Assembly (NCBI RefSeq): GCF_023333595.1
Contig: NZ_JAIQZM010000001.1
Coordinates: 404,039 to 460,680, forward strand
DNA from: Argonema galeatum A003/A1
Lineage (GTDB): Bacteria > Cyanobacteriota > Cyanobacteriia > Cyanobacteriales > Aerosakkonemataceae
Direction: 5' to 3'
Length of the DNA stretch: 56,642 nt
Shown in pieces: positions 42,631-51,163 of the stretch (position 1 is its first letter; each line of letters opens with the position of its first letter). A program made the position numbers and the translations under genes. Below the pieces are notes generated by a model. That model was not told the origin of the DNA and did no database searches. It was given only the letters and a program-made list of their open reading frames with translations.

Positions 42631-44265
42631 ATGACACCTTACCTCCCACAAAATGACGCCGAACCGCAAAAACGACTCGATTGGTTGCAGCGCAATCGTG
42701 CAGACTACCAGTTTGACTTAGACTATTTACCTCCTCTGTCCCAGCTCGATAACTTACCCCAGGTAGAAAACTTCTCAGGCAAATATATCGCCGAACGCCT
42801 ATTAGCCACATCCGAACTTCCCGTCAACAACCTGGCTGTGAATTTGCGATCGCTCTGGGACCCCCTGGATGAACTGCAAGACTACGAGGACTTTTTCCCA
42901 GTCCTACCCAGACCGAAAACGATCAAGACCTACCAAACCGACGACTCCTTCTGCGAACAGCGGCTGTGCGGCGTCAATCCTATGGTCTTAACCAATATTA
43001 AGCAGTTGCCGCTCAATTTTGTGGAAAAATTGCAAACCAAGTTTGGGTCATCGTTGAACTTACAGCAAGAACTGAATAATGGGAATCTGTATATAGCTGA
43101 TTACAGTAGGCTTTCGTTTGTGCAAGGAGGCACTTACGAGCGCGGTAAGAGCTATTTGCCGAAGCCGGTGGCCTTTTTTTGCTGGCGAAGTTCTGGCTAT
43201 AGCGATCGCGGTCAACTTGTACCCGTAGCTATCCAATTTAACCAGGAAAACGGTGAAACGAGCAATATCATTACACCTTTCGATCACCCTTTAACCTGGT
43301 TTAAAGCCAAGCTTTGCGTTCAGATTGCTGATGGCAACCACCATGAAATGAGCAGCCATCTGTGCCGCACTCACTTTGTGATGGAACCATTTGCCATTGT
43401 TACTGCTAGACAATTAGCTCAAAATCATCCCTTGGGCTTACTGTTAAGACCTCACCTCCAATTCATGTTAGCGAATAATGATTTGGGTCGCAAACGCTTG
43501 ATCAACAGAGGTGGCTATGTCGATGAATTGCTAGGCGGAACCTTACAAGAGTCGCTGCAAATTGTCAAGAATGCCTATGAAACATGGAGTTTGGATGGGT
43601 TTGCCTTGCCGACCGAGATCGAAAATCGCGGCATGGATGACGTGGAAAGGTTGCCTCATTATCCCTATCGGGATGATGGAATGCTAGTCTGGAATGCGCT
43701 CCAAAAATTCGTCACCAACTACCTGAAAATTTACTACCAAACGCCGCAGGATGTGAGCCAAGACTTTGAATTACAAGCTTGGGCACAGGAATTGGTTTCG
43801 CCGGAAGGTGGACGGGTCAAGGGTATGCGCGATCGCATCGAAACCGTAGAGCAATTGGTTGATATCGTCACCACAATTATCTTCACCTGCGGCCCCCAGC
43901 ACGCAGCTGTGAACTACCCCCAATACGAGTACATGGCCTTCGTTCCTAATATGCCCCTAGCCGCCTATCAACCGATTACAGAAGATCTTTCCATTCCCGA
44001 CCCGAAAAGCTTGATGTCTTTTCTTCCACCACCCAAACAGGCGGCTGACCAACTGGCGATCGTACATATACTGTCCGCCTACCGTTATGACAAATTGGGC
44101 TACTATGACAATAAGTTCCAAGACCCACAGGCGCAGGCTGCTGTCGATCGATTCCAAGAAGATTTGAACGCAGTGGAACAGGAAATTGATTTGAACAACA
44201 AGAAGCGTTTAGTACCTTACATCTACCTCAAACCCTCCCTAATTCCCAACAGCATCAGCATTTAA
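42631..44265 (+). CDS. Lipoxygenase family protein
   Basis: 544 residues; non-haem iron dioxygenase of polyunsaturated fatty acids. Iron ligands in the usual H-x4-H pattern are H238 and H243 (HHEMSSHLCRTHFVMEP), with H248 following; the second set H424 and N428 in GPQHAAVNYPQY; and the C-terminal isoleucine I544 (NSISI). The plant-type PLAT domain is missing, as in most bacterial forms. The starting ATG at 42631 is 73 bp after the STAND gene and on the same strand. The product (9- or 13-type) cannot be told from sequence. Confidence 0.93.
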   Translation: MTPYLPQNDAEPQKRLDWLQRNRADYQFDLDYLPPLSQLDNLPQVENFSGKYIAERLLATSELPVNNLAVNLRSLWDPLDELQDYEDFFPVLPRPKTIKTYQTDDSFCEQRLCGVNPMVLTNIKQLPLNFVEKLQTKFGSSLNLQQELNNGNLYIADYSRLSFVQGGTYERGKSYLPKPVAFFCWRSSGYSDRGQLVPVAIQFNQENGETSNIITPFDHPLTWFKAKLCVQIADGNHHEMSSHLCRTHFVMEPFAIVTARQLAQNHPLGLLLRPHLQFMLANNDLGRKRLINRGGYVDELLGGTLQESLQIVKNAYETWSLDGFALPTEIENRGMDDVERLPHYPYRDDGMLVWNALQKFVTNYLKIYYQTPQDVSQDFELQAWAQELVSPEGGRVKGMRDRIETVEQLVDIVTTIIFTCGPQHAAVNYPQYEYMAFVPNMPLAAYQPITEDLSIPDPKSLMSFLPPPKQAADQLAIVHILSAYRYDKLGYYDNKFQDPQAQAAVDRFQEDLNAVEQEIDLNNKKRLVPYIYLKPSLIPNSISI

Positions 44266-44288
44266 GAATTTTAAGACTTACGCTTTCT

Positions 44289-44356
44289 CCCCCCTAGCCC
44301 CCCAAATCTGGGGGGAACAGGACTCTTCGCCCCCCAGATTTGGGGGGCTAGGGGGG
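44289..44356. repeat. CCCCCCTAGCCCCCC/GGGGGGCTAGGGGGG inverted repeat
   Basis: The left half CCCCCCAAATCTGGGGGG and right half CCCCCCAGATTTGGGGGG are each hairpins, and together they are inverted around AACAGGACTCTTCG. The AATTTTAGATT and CTAAAATCTAAAATC microrepeats fill the space to the next gene. Confidence 0.85.
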
Positions 44357-44456
44357 CAAAATTTTGGTTTTTGCGTAAGTTCTGAATTTTAAATTTTAGA
44401 TTAAAGAATTGCCAATTGAAAGTAAAATCTAAAATCTAAAATCTAAAATTAGCATA

Positions 44457-45317
44457 ATGTATACAAGTTTACTGATTTTGGCTGTTGCTGGGCTGTTTGC
44501 GGGAATTCTGGCTGGATTTTTGGGCATAGGCGGCGGTACGGTGCTTGTACCGTTCTTGGTGGCATTGAACTACACCCCAGTGCAAGCGGTTGGCACCAGT
44601 AGCCTGTCGATTTTGATCACGGCGATTTCTGGCAGCATACAAAATTGGCGGATGGGCTTTTTAAGCTTCCAAAAGGTGCTGGCGATCGGATTTCCCGCTG
44701 TAGTGACCGCACAAATTGGTACTTACATAGCCACCAACATTCGCCCTTATTTCCTGCTGGTGGCGTTTGGACTGCTGCTACTTTTGAACATTTACTTAGT
44801 CAATCTACGCCAGCACCTGACTGCTAAAGAAATTGCCAGCAGCACAGCAGAGGAGGAGGTGAGTAATTCCCCATCAGAAATCCCAAATCCGCATTCCCAG
44901 GCAGAAGTTTGGGAACTCACCAAAATCCAAAATTCTGTCGCTAGAATTGCCACTGGGGGTGCAGCAGGCATACTGGCAGGTTTGTTTGGAGTTGGTGGAG
45001 GTGTGATTATGGTGCCCCTGCAAATTTTGCTTTTAGGAGAAACTATCAAAACTGCGATTCAGACGAGTTTGGGTGTCATCATCATTACAGCTATATCAGC
45101 TTGTGCGGGACACGCTTTGCGAGGCAATGTCTTGCTTTCTGAGGGGCTTATGCTGGGATTTGGTGGCTTTTTAGGAGCCCAAATTAGTACGCGCTTTCTA
45201 CCGAAGTTGTCAGATGAAATCGTCAGCTTAGCCTTTCGGACTCTGTTGGGGGTTTTATCGATTTATGTTTTCTGGCAAGCATGGCAAAGTTATAGCAAAA
45301 TAGTTTTGAATTCTTAG
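44457..45317 (+). CDS. TauE/SafE family anion permease
   Basis: 286 residues, eight or so membrane helices. Two internally repeated halves each start with a glycine-rich motif: GILAGFLGIGGGTVLVPFL and GILAGLFGVGGGVIMVPLQ. Members export sulfite, sulfoacetate and other small organic anions. The cytoplasmic middle loop (about residues 124-155) has polar low-complexity sequence. It is followed by the Kir channel gene 61 bp later on the same strand; nothing in the neighbourhood identifies its substrate. Confidence 0.88.
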   Translation: MYTSLLILAVAGLFAGILAGFLGIGGGTVLVPFLVALNYTPVQAVGTSSLSILITAISGSIQNWRMGFLSFQKVLAIGFPAVVTAQIGTYIATNIRPYFLLVAFGLLLLLNIYLVNLRQHLTAKEIASSTAEEEVSNSPSEIPNPHSQAEVWELTKIQNSVARIATGGAAGILAGLFGVGGGVIMVPLQILLLGETIKTAIQTSLGVIIITAISACAGHALRGNVLLSEGLMLGFGGFLGAQISTRFLPKLSDEIVSLAFRTLLGVLSIYVFWQAWQSYSKIVLNS

Positions 45318-45378
45318 CTTAGTTTAAGTTAAGAGATGCTCAATTCAAAACTCAGCGCTCAAAAATTATAACTACTAT

Positions 45379-46278
45379 ATGAAACGTCGCCCTAAATTGC
45401 TGCGTATTTTTAATCGCGATCGGCCCTTGACACGATCGCGCGATCGCAGCTTGAATGTCATCCGTAAAGGCTCATCGCACTCGCACTGGCGCGACCCCTA
45501 CCATTTGCTGCTCACCGTTTCTTGGCCTAAATTTATAGCCATAATTTCTCTGTATTATGTTGTCGCCAACGCACTGTTTGCCCTAGCTTATTTAGCGGGA
45601 GGAGATTGTATTGAGAATGCCCATCCGGGCTCATTTTCTGATGCTTTCTTCTTCAGCGTTCAGACAATGGCTTCGATCGGCTACGGGGCTATGTATCCGC
45701 GCACATACTACGCGAATGTAGTGGTTTCGATCGAAGCACTAGCGGGTTTGATGGGGTTGGCTATGGCTACGGGACTGATGTTCGCCCGGTTTTCCCGCCC
45801 TACCGCAAGAGTGCTATTCAGCCGCGTAGCTGCGATCGCTCCCCATAATGGTGTGCCGACACTGATGTTTCGGGCGGCTAACGAACGCCACAACCAGATT
45901 TTGTCAGCCGAGATGCGGGTGAGTTTGCTACGCGATGAAGTTACCGCAGAAGGACAAGCTATGCGTCGCTTCTACGACATGAAACTGCTTCGCAGCAAGA
46001 CGCCGATATTCGCGCTGACTTGGACGATTATGCACCCAATTGACGAGATGAGTCCTCTGTATGGGTTGACCGCAGAATCTCTAGCAGAGACGAATTTGGA
46101 TCTAGTAGTAACGCTAACCGGACTTGACGAAACGGTTTCGCAGACTATTCATGCTCGCCACAATTTTGTGGCGCAGGATATTCGATGGAATATGCGTTTT
46201 GTCGATATCTTTTCTAGGATGCCGGAGGGGAAACTTGCGATCGACTATACTCACTTTCACGACGTAACACCTGTTTGA
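45379..46278 (+). CDS. KirBac-type inward rectifier K+ channel
   Basis: 299 residues. A short basic N terminus with the WRDPYHLLLTVSWPKF slide helix is followed by TM1 (FIAIISLYYVVANALFALAYL), a pore loop with SVQTMASIGYGAM (S99-I100-G101-Y102-G103, the K+ filter), and TM2 (IEALAGLMGLAMATGLMFARF). The C-terminal cytoplasmic immunoglobulin-like domain begins RPTARVLFSRVAAIAPHNGVPTLMFRAANERH. It forms a tetrameric, lipid-gated K+ channel. Full length for the family. Confidence 0.95.
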   Translation: MKRRPKLLRIFNRDRPLTRSRDRSLNVIRKGSSHSHWRDPYHLLLTVSWPKFIAIISLYYVVANALFALAYLAGGDCIENAHPGSFSDAFFFSVQTMASIGYGAMYPRTYYANVVVSIEALAGLMGLAMATGLMFARFSRPTARVLFSRVAAIAPHNGVPTLMFRAANERHNQILSAEMRVSLLRDEVTAEGQAMRRFYDMKLLRSKTPIFALTWTIMHPIDEMSPLYGLTAESLAETNLDLVVTLTGLDETVSQTIHARHNFVAQDIRWNMRFVDIFSRMPEGKLAIDYTHFHDVTPV

Positions 46279-46303
46279 CTCCAAAATCCTCTCATCCAAT
46301 CCT

Positions 46304-46909
46304 ATGCCCTACAGCCAATTTACCACCATTGGTAAAGCAAAAGCAGCCTTCGGGCTCACAGTTCAGGAGCGATCGCGCTTCCTGCCGTCACTAGGCCCGA
46401 TCGCGCCTTCGGATGTTTTAGCAGGTACTCTCAAAGAAAGCCTGCCAATTGTTGCGATATCTGGCAGTGAAAAAGCCCGTTCTGAGGGAATTATCTACCC
46501 CGTACTTTTAGAAGTGAGGCGAATTCTCGATCATCAAATCAGCCTCTTCTCTGGGGAAGATTTTACAATTGAAGAAGCCGTTGGACTTAACGGCGTTTGC
46601 GACTTTCTCCTGACTCGATCGACCGAAGTGTTAGAAATCGAAGCACCAACAGTAGTCATTGTAGAGGCGAAAAAAACAGACTTGAAAACGGGAATTGGTC
46701 AGTGCATTGCTGAGATGGTCGCCGCTCAACGCTTTAATCAGACAAAGGACAAATCCATTCCAACCATCTATGGCAGTGTAAGTAATGGCATTCAATGGCA
46801 ATTCCTCAAGCTTGAAGAACAAACCGTCACCATTGACCTATCAGTTTATCCGCTGCCGCCCGTAGAGCAAATCCTCAGTTTCTTTGTCTGGATGATGCAG
46901 TCAGGGTAA
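46304..46909 (+). CDS. PD-(D/E)XK-like hypothetical protein
   Basis: 201 residues. LNGVCDFLLTRSTEV and TVVIVEAKKTDLKTGIGQCIAEM give a D...ExK pattern that resembles restriction-like nucleases and the HsdR N-terminal fold. GSVSNGIQWQFLKLE is a further family-like strand. It is an orphan of no known system, 25 bp after the Kir channel gene. Confidence 0.6.
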   Translation: MPYSQFTTIGKAKAAFGLTVQERSRFLPSLGPIAPSDVLAGTLKESLPIVAISGSEKARSEGIIYPVLLEVRRILDHQISLFSGEDFTIEEAVGLNGVCDFLLTRSTEVLEIEAPTVVIVEAKKTDLKTGIGQCIAEMVAAQRFNQTKDKSIPTIYGSVSNGIQWQFLKLEEQTVTIDLSVYPLPPVEQILSFFVWMMQSG

Positions 46910-46936
46910 ATAGCCCGCCTTTTATCCCATCCCTGC

Positions 46937-47234
46937 TTATTGCAACCCAAGTGAAACAATGGCATCGTTAACTTTCACCATGAGTGTCATCGGATCGATG
47001 GCTGAAGCAGTAAACCCACACTTCTCATAAAACCGCTTCGCATCTTCCGAGATGGCGTGTACGAGAACTGCTCGTATCCCTGCAATCTCAGCAGCTTGCA
47101 GAGTGCGAAGAATTGCATCTCGCAGCATAGCAGTCATCTAGCTGACTGTTACCAGAATCAAAGTTCTCAATTCGATGTAACGAATTCAGTTTTTCAGGAG
47201 GGCGGAGTTCGTCTCGATCTAGATCTAATCCCAC
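46937..47234 (-). pseudogene. TacT-like GNAT toxin, broken by internal deletion
   Basis: A GTG at 47234 overlaps the antitoxin's last codons and opens a frame LDLDRDELRPPEKLNSLHR, then IENFDSGNSQLDD, as in the N terminus of GNAT toxins of the TacT type. After 47145 the text jumps to a C-terminal half in another frame (MLRDAILRTLQAAEIAGIR, AISEDAKRFYEKCGFTAS). By comparison with intact relatives of about 165 residues, 65-70 internal residues are missing and the frame is shifted. The acetyl-CoA-binding core is therefore gone and no active toxin can be made. Confidence 0.8.
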
Positions 47235-47521
47235 GGAGATTTGGTTGTTAGCAATGCCTGTAATTTCTCATTTCGCATAGGTGGTGCATCCAACAGCGCC
47301 ACAAATTCCTTAAATTTACGCTCATCTAGCCCAAAAAAAATTCGGTCTAGAATCACATCTTGAGCTTTTTGATAAGCTGACTCAAGCATGAACTCCGAGC
47401 GACTCTTGCCCTGTATTTCAGCTGCCCGATCAATTAGATCGCGTTGATTTTGCTTAGCTCGGATATTGATCGTTACGTCGCGGGTCTGGCTGACTGACCC
47501 TTTACTTCCTGACCCATACAT
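47225..47521 (-). CDS. DUF1778 (TacA-like) antitoxin
   Basis: 98 residues. A ribbon-helix-helix N terminus (DVTINIRAKQNQRDLIDRAAEIQGKSRSEFMLESA) is followed by a C-terminal toxin-binding tail. This is the usual partner of GNAT-fold toxins, and the gene overlaps the toxin start by 10 bp. Since the toxin is broken, the antitoxin is an orphan. AAAGGGAT stands before the ATG. Confidence 0.88.
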   Translation of the reverse strand: MYGSGSKGSVSQTRDVTINIRAKQNQRDLIDRAAEIQGKSRSEFMLESAYQKAQDVILDRIFFGLDERKFKEFVALLDAPPMRNEKLQALLTTKSPWD

Positions 47522-47560
47522 AACCGCTATCCCTTTGAGAGCAACAAAGATACTCTTCTA

Positions 47561-47589
47561 ATTTAAAAGATTTGTATACACATTGTCAA
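47561..47589 (-). promoter_or_regulatory. Candidate promoter of the antitoxin gene
   Basis: On the minus strand TTGACA (47584-47589), 17 bp, then TTAAAT (47561-47566). The spacer and upstream edge hold TGTAT words in both orientations (TGTATTGACAATGTGTATACA is split by the -35), a likely autoregulatory site for an RHH antitoxin. Confidence 0.55.
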
Positions 47590-47664
47590 TACATCGAGCG
47601 AAAATTCCTAATGGTCATTTGCTTTATGCTATAATAACAACTCAAACTTATACGGTTTACCGGC

Positions 47665-48234
47665 ATGAGTTCCTTGACATTAAATCTGGACACCGTTCAT
47701 CTGACAGACGAGCAATTTTACCAGCTGTGTCAGAATAACCGCGAAATGAAGTTTGAACGCTCTGTACAGGGAGAATTAATTGTTATGTCACCCGTCGGGG
47801 GAGAAAGTGGTAATCGGGAATCGGATTTGAATGCCGATTTGGTAATTTGGAATCGTCAAACAAAACTCGGTTATACTTTCAGTTCGTCTACAGTTTTTAA
47901 GTTACCGAATGGAGGCGATCGCTCGCCAGATGCTGCTTGGATTCAGCAGTCACTTTGGGAAGAACTCACCCCAGAACAAAGACGCAAATTTCCTCCTATT
48001 GCACCAGATTTTGTCATAGAGTTGAGGTCAGCAACGGATGAGCTAAAAATGTTGCGATCGAAGATGCGGGAATACCTCAATGCTGGCGTAAGATTGGGAT
48101 GGTTAATTAATCCGCAAGAGCAACAAGTCGAAATTTATCGGTTGGGACAAGAGGTGGAAGTGCGAAATCTCCCAACTGAATTATCCGGTGAAGATGTGTT
48201 ACCTGCATTTACTTTGAATTTAGATCGTTATTGA
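47665..48234 (+). CDS. Uma2/DUF820 family nuclease-like protein
   Basis: 189 residues. The family motifs are LTDEQFYQLCQNNREMKFERSVQGELIVMSPVGGESGNRE, GDRSPDAAWIQ (aspartate of the PD motif), PPIAPDFVIELRSATDELK (E-x motif) and MREYLNAGVRLGWLINPQEQQVEIY. The fold is a PD-(D/E)XK restriction-like nuclease; the biological role is unknown despite many copies per cyanobacterial genome. Confidence 0.92.
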   Translation: MSSLTLNLDTVHLTDEQFYQLCQNNREMKFERSVQGELIVMSPVGGESGNRESDLNADLVIWNRQTKLGYTFSSSTVFKLPNGGDRSPDAAWIQQSLWEELTPEQRRKFPPIAPDFVIELRSATDELKMLRSKMREYLNAGVRLGWLINPQEQQVEIYRLGQEVEVRNLPTELSGEDVLPAFTLNLDRY

Positions 48235-48249
48235 AGTAAAGTCTGTACA

Positions 48250-48306
48250 GTGCGTCAGACAGGATAATGTTAGGCGACAAGCCCTAATTTTAAGCTTCTG
48301 ACGCAC
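48250..48306. terminator. GTGCGTCAGA/TCTGACGCAC stem between convergent genes
   Basis: 10-bp perfect arms (48250-48259 and 48297-48306) with a 37-bp loop that holds a GGCGACAAGCC mini-hairpin. It lies between the Uma2-like gene and glgP and can serve both directions. Confidence 0.55.
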
Positions 48307-48316
48307 CCTACTTAAT

Positions 48317-50863
48317 CTAAAAACTGATCTTCAATTGATTGACATCTGCCTGGGCATATTGTCCTAATTCAATCTTGATAGGTTGAATCTTCCAAATGTC
48401 TTGACAATAATCCCAAATCGAACGATCGGAAGAGAATTTCCCCATCCTCGCCACATTTAGAATTGTCATCCGAGTCCAGTTTTCCACATCTAGATAAGCT
48501 TGACTGACCAGTTCTTGGCATTCTATATAAGAGCGATAGTCTGCCAAGAGCATATATTCATCGTGATACAACAGGGTATCCAACAAAGGTTTAAACAAAT
48601 TTGGATCGCCGTGGGAGAAGAAACCAGACGAAATGCGATCGATCGCCAATTTCAATTCGGGATCGGTATTGTAATAATACATCGGATCGTACCCGTGAGC
48701 TTTTTTGGCATTTACTTCTTCTTCCGTTAATCCGAATAAAAAGAAGTTTTCTGCCCCCACCTCTTCACGGATTTCAACATTAGCACCATCCAACGTGCCG
48801 ATAGTTAGCGCCCCATTCAAGGCAAATTTCATGTTACCCGTTCCAGACGCTTCCTTTCCTGCCGTCGAAACTTGTTCGGATAAATCTGCCGCAGGATAAA
48901 CTCGTTGGGCAAACTTAACGCTGTAATCTTCTAGGAAGACAACTTTCAACCGTCCTCTGACATCTGGATCGCGATTCACTACATCCCCGATCGAATTGAT
49001 TAGCTTAATAATCAACTTGGCAATGTAATATCCGGGGGCTGCTTTGCCACCAAATAGGAAGGTTCTGGGCGTAATATCAAGTCCAGGATTGGCCTTGATT
49101 CGGTTGTACAAGGTAATAATGTGCAGCGCATTTAAGTGCTGCCGCTTGTATTCATGGAAGCGTTTGGCGTGAATATCAAACAGTGAATTTGCATTTACTT
49201 CTATGTTGCTTTTCGCTTTGATATAGTTAGCCAAATCTTGCTTGATTGATTGCTTGATATGCCGGAATTTAGAGCGAAATTCTGGATCTTCAGCAAAAGC
49301 TTCTAACTGGCGAAGTTCATCCAAATTCTTGACCCAGCCATCTCCAATTTTGCTGTCAATAAGTTCGGACAGTTGGGGATTGCTCAAGACAATAAAGCGG
49401 CGCGGGGTGATCCCATTTGTCTTGTTGTTGAACTTCTCTGGATACATTTCATAGAAGTCGTGCAAGACATCTTTTTTGAGTAGTTCAGTGTGTAGTGCTG
49501 CGACTCCATTAATGGCAAAGCTACCCACACAAGCTAAATTTGCCATGCGGATGTAGCGTTCGCCGCTTTCGTCAATTAGCGACATTCGCCCGACTCGATC
49601 CAAATTATCGGGATACTTGATGCGAACATCGTCGAGGAAACGGCTGTTAATTTCGTAAATGAGTTCGAGGTGTCGGGGCAATAATTCACTAAACAAGCTG
49701 AGAGGCCATCTTTCTAAGGCTTCTGGTAATAAGGTATGGTTGGTGTAAGCGAAAGTATGGGTAGTGATGTCCCAAGCTTGTTCCCATTCCATTCCGTGTT
49801 CATCGATTAGCAACCGCATGAGTTCTGCAACGGCGATGGAAGGATGGGTATCATTCAGTTGAATGACAAATTTTTCTGGAAATTTTTCCAGTGCAATCTT
49901 TTGCCCTTCCATAATCCGAATCATGTCTTGCAGAGAACAAGAGACGAAAAAGATTTGCTGCGCCAGCCGCAATTTTTTACCTTGGGAAAGATTGTCGTTG
50001 GGGTAGAGGACTTTGGAGAGATTTTCCGAGGTCATCTTTGCTTGAACGGCTTTGACATAATCGCCAGAGTTAAAGGCGTCAAAATCGAAGGATTCGGGTG
50101 CTTCGGCTGCCCACAATCTTAATGTGTTGGCAGTATTGACTTTGTATCCTAAAATTGGTGTGTCGTAGGGTATGCCTTTAACAACTTGGAAGGGAATCCA
50201 GCGGACTCGGTAGCGCGATCGCTCGTCAAGATATACTTCTGTATGACCGCCGAGTTTGACTTCTACTGCCCATTCTGGACGGGCTACATCCCAGGGATTA
50301 CCGTAGCGCAGCCATTTGTCGGTGATTTCGACTTGCCAGCCATCTTGGATTTTTTGCTCAAAGATGCCAAATTCGTAGCGGATGCCATAACCTAGAGAGG
50401 GAATCTCTAAGGTTGCCATTGAGTCGAGGTAGCAGGCAGCTAACCGCCCCAAACCGCCGTTGCCGAGTCCTGGTTCTTCTTCTTGTTCGAGTAATTGATC
50501 GAGGTCGAGTCCCAATTCTTCAATGGCTTGTTTAACTTGGTCGTAGATACCCAGGTTGATCAGGTTGTTGCCCAGGTGGGGCCCCATGAGGAATTCGGCT
50601 GAAAGATAACACACTGTCCGCGAACTGTTTATTGTGTAAGTTTGGGCAGTGTCGATCCAGCGTTTGAATAAGCGATCGCGTACCGTGTATGCTAATGCCA
50701 TGTAGCAATCGTTTTTCGTGGCAATGCCGGGAAACTTACCTTGCAGATAGAAAAGGTTATCTAAGAACCCCCGCTTGAGCGTTTCGAGACTCAACCCGGT
50801 GCGATCGTCTTCTACCTGTATAATCGGCTTACATTCAAAGGCTGGATTTGGTACAGTTTGCAT
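48317..50863 (-). CDS. glgP: Glycogen phosphorylase
   Basis: 848 residues; PLP-dependent, releases glucose-1-phosphate from glycogen in the cytoplasm. EEEPGLGNGGLGRLAACYLDSMATL and EASGTGNMKFALNGALTIGTLDGANVEI hold the PLP-lysine and phosphate-binding regions. KRFHEYKRQHLNALHII and LNDTHPSIAVAELMRL are also hallmarks. Full length. Monocistronic; the stop faces the Uma2 gene. Confidence 0.97.
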   Translation of the reverse strand: MQTVPNPAFECKPIIQVEDDRTGLSLETLKRGFLDNLFYLQGKFPGIATKNDCYMALAYTVRDRLFKRWIDTAQTYTINSSRTVCYLSAEFLMGPHLGNNLINLGIYDQVKQAIEELGLDLDQLLEQEEEPGLGNGGLGRLAACYLDSMATLEIPSLGYGIRYEFGIFEQKIQDGWQVEITDKWLRYGNPWDVARPEWAVEVKLGGHTEVYLDERSRYRVRWIPFQVVKGIPYDTPILGYKVNTANTLRLWAAEAPESFDFDAFNSGDYVKAVQAKMTSENLSKVLYPNDNLSQGKKLRLAQQIFFVSCSLQDMIRIMEGQKIALEKFPEKFVIQLNDTHPSIAVAELMRLLIDEHGMEWEQAWDITTHTFAYTNHTLLPEALERWPLSLFSELLPRHLELIYEINSRFLDDVRIKYPDNLDRVGRMSLIDESGERYIRMANLACVGSFAINGVAALHTELLKKDVLHDFYEMYPEKFNNKTNGITPRRFIVLSNPQLSELIDSKIGDGWVKNLDELRQLEAFAEDPEFRSKFRHIKQSIKQDLANYIKAKSNIEVNANSLFDIHAKRFHEYKRQHLNALHIITLYNRIKANPGLDITPRTFLFGGKAAPGYYIAKLIIKLINSIGDVVNRDPDVRGRLKVVFLEDYSVKFAQRVYPAADLSEQVSTAGKEASGTGNMKFALNGALTIGTLDGANVEIREEVGAENFFLFGLTEEEVNAKKAHGYDPMYYYNTDPELKLAIDRISSGFFSHGDPNLFKPLLDTLLYHDEYMLLADYRSYIECQELVSQAYLDVENWTRMTILNVARMGKFSSDRSIWDYCQDIWKIQPIKIELGQYAQADVNQLKISF

Positions 50864-51016
50864 AGCTGTAGATATCCTTTAGGATTTTAGATTTTGGCTG
50901 CGAGCATAGAAATTCGGGAATTGAAAATCAATCTCAGATCCTATTCTCCCTCGATTTACGTCTTTTTTTCGGTAACGGTTTATACCTCAGCTAAACGGAT
51001 GTTTGACCCGCCGCAA

Positions 51017-51086
51017 GGTCAAAAACAGTTGGATGGAGGGGAAAAGGAAGATTCTTCTTCTCAACCAACTACTTTTGACCGCACCC
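51017..51086. repeat. TIR element with a GA-rich core (copy H2)
   Basis: The same ends as at 22350-22531: GGTCAAAAACAGTTGG left and CCAACTACTTTTGACCGCACC right. The core is 32 bp, GATGGAGGGGAAAAGGAAG then ATTCTTCTTCT, GA/TC-rich like the VNTR core but without a 9-bp unit. It lies in the 300-bp gap upstream of glgP, which otherwise shows only an ATTTTAGATTTTGG word and no gene. Confidence 0.75.
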
Positions 51087-51163
51087 ATGCAATGAACCAT
51101 AAACGAAAAATGTGAAAAATGTCAATCGCAGGCGGCGCAAAGTATAGAAAAAACTTGCTTGAA

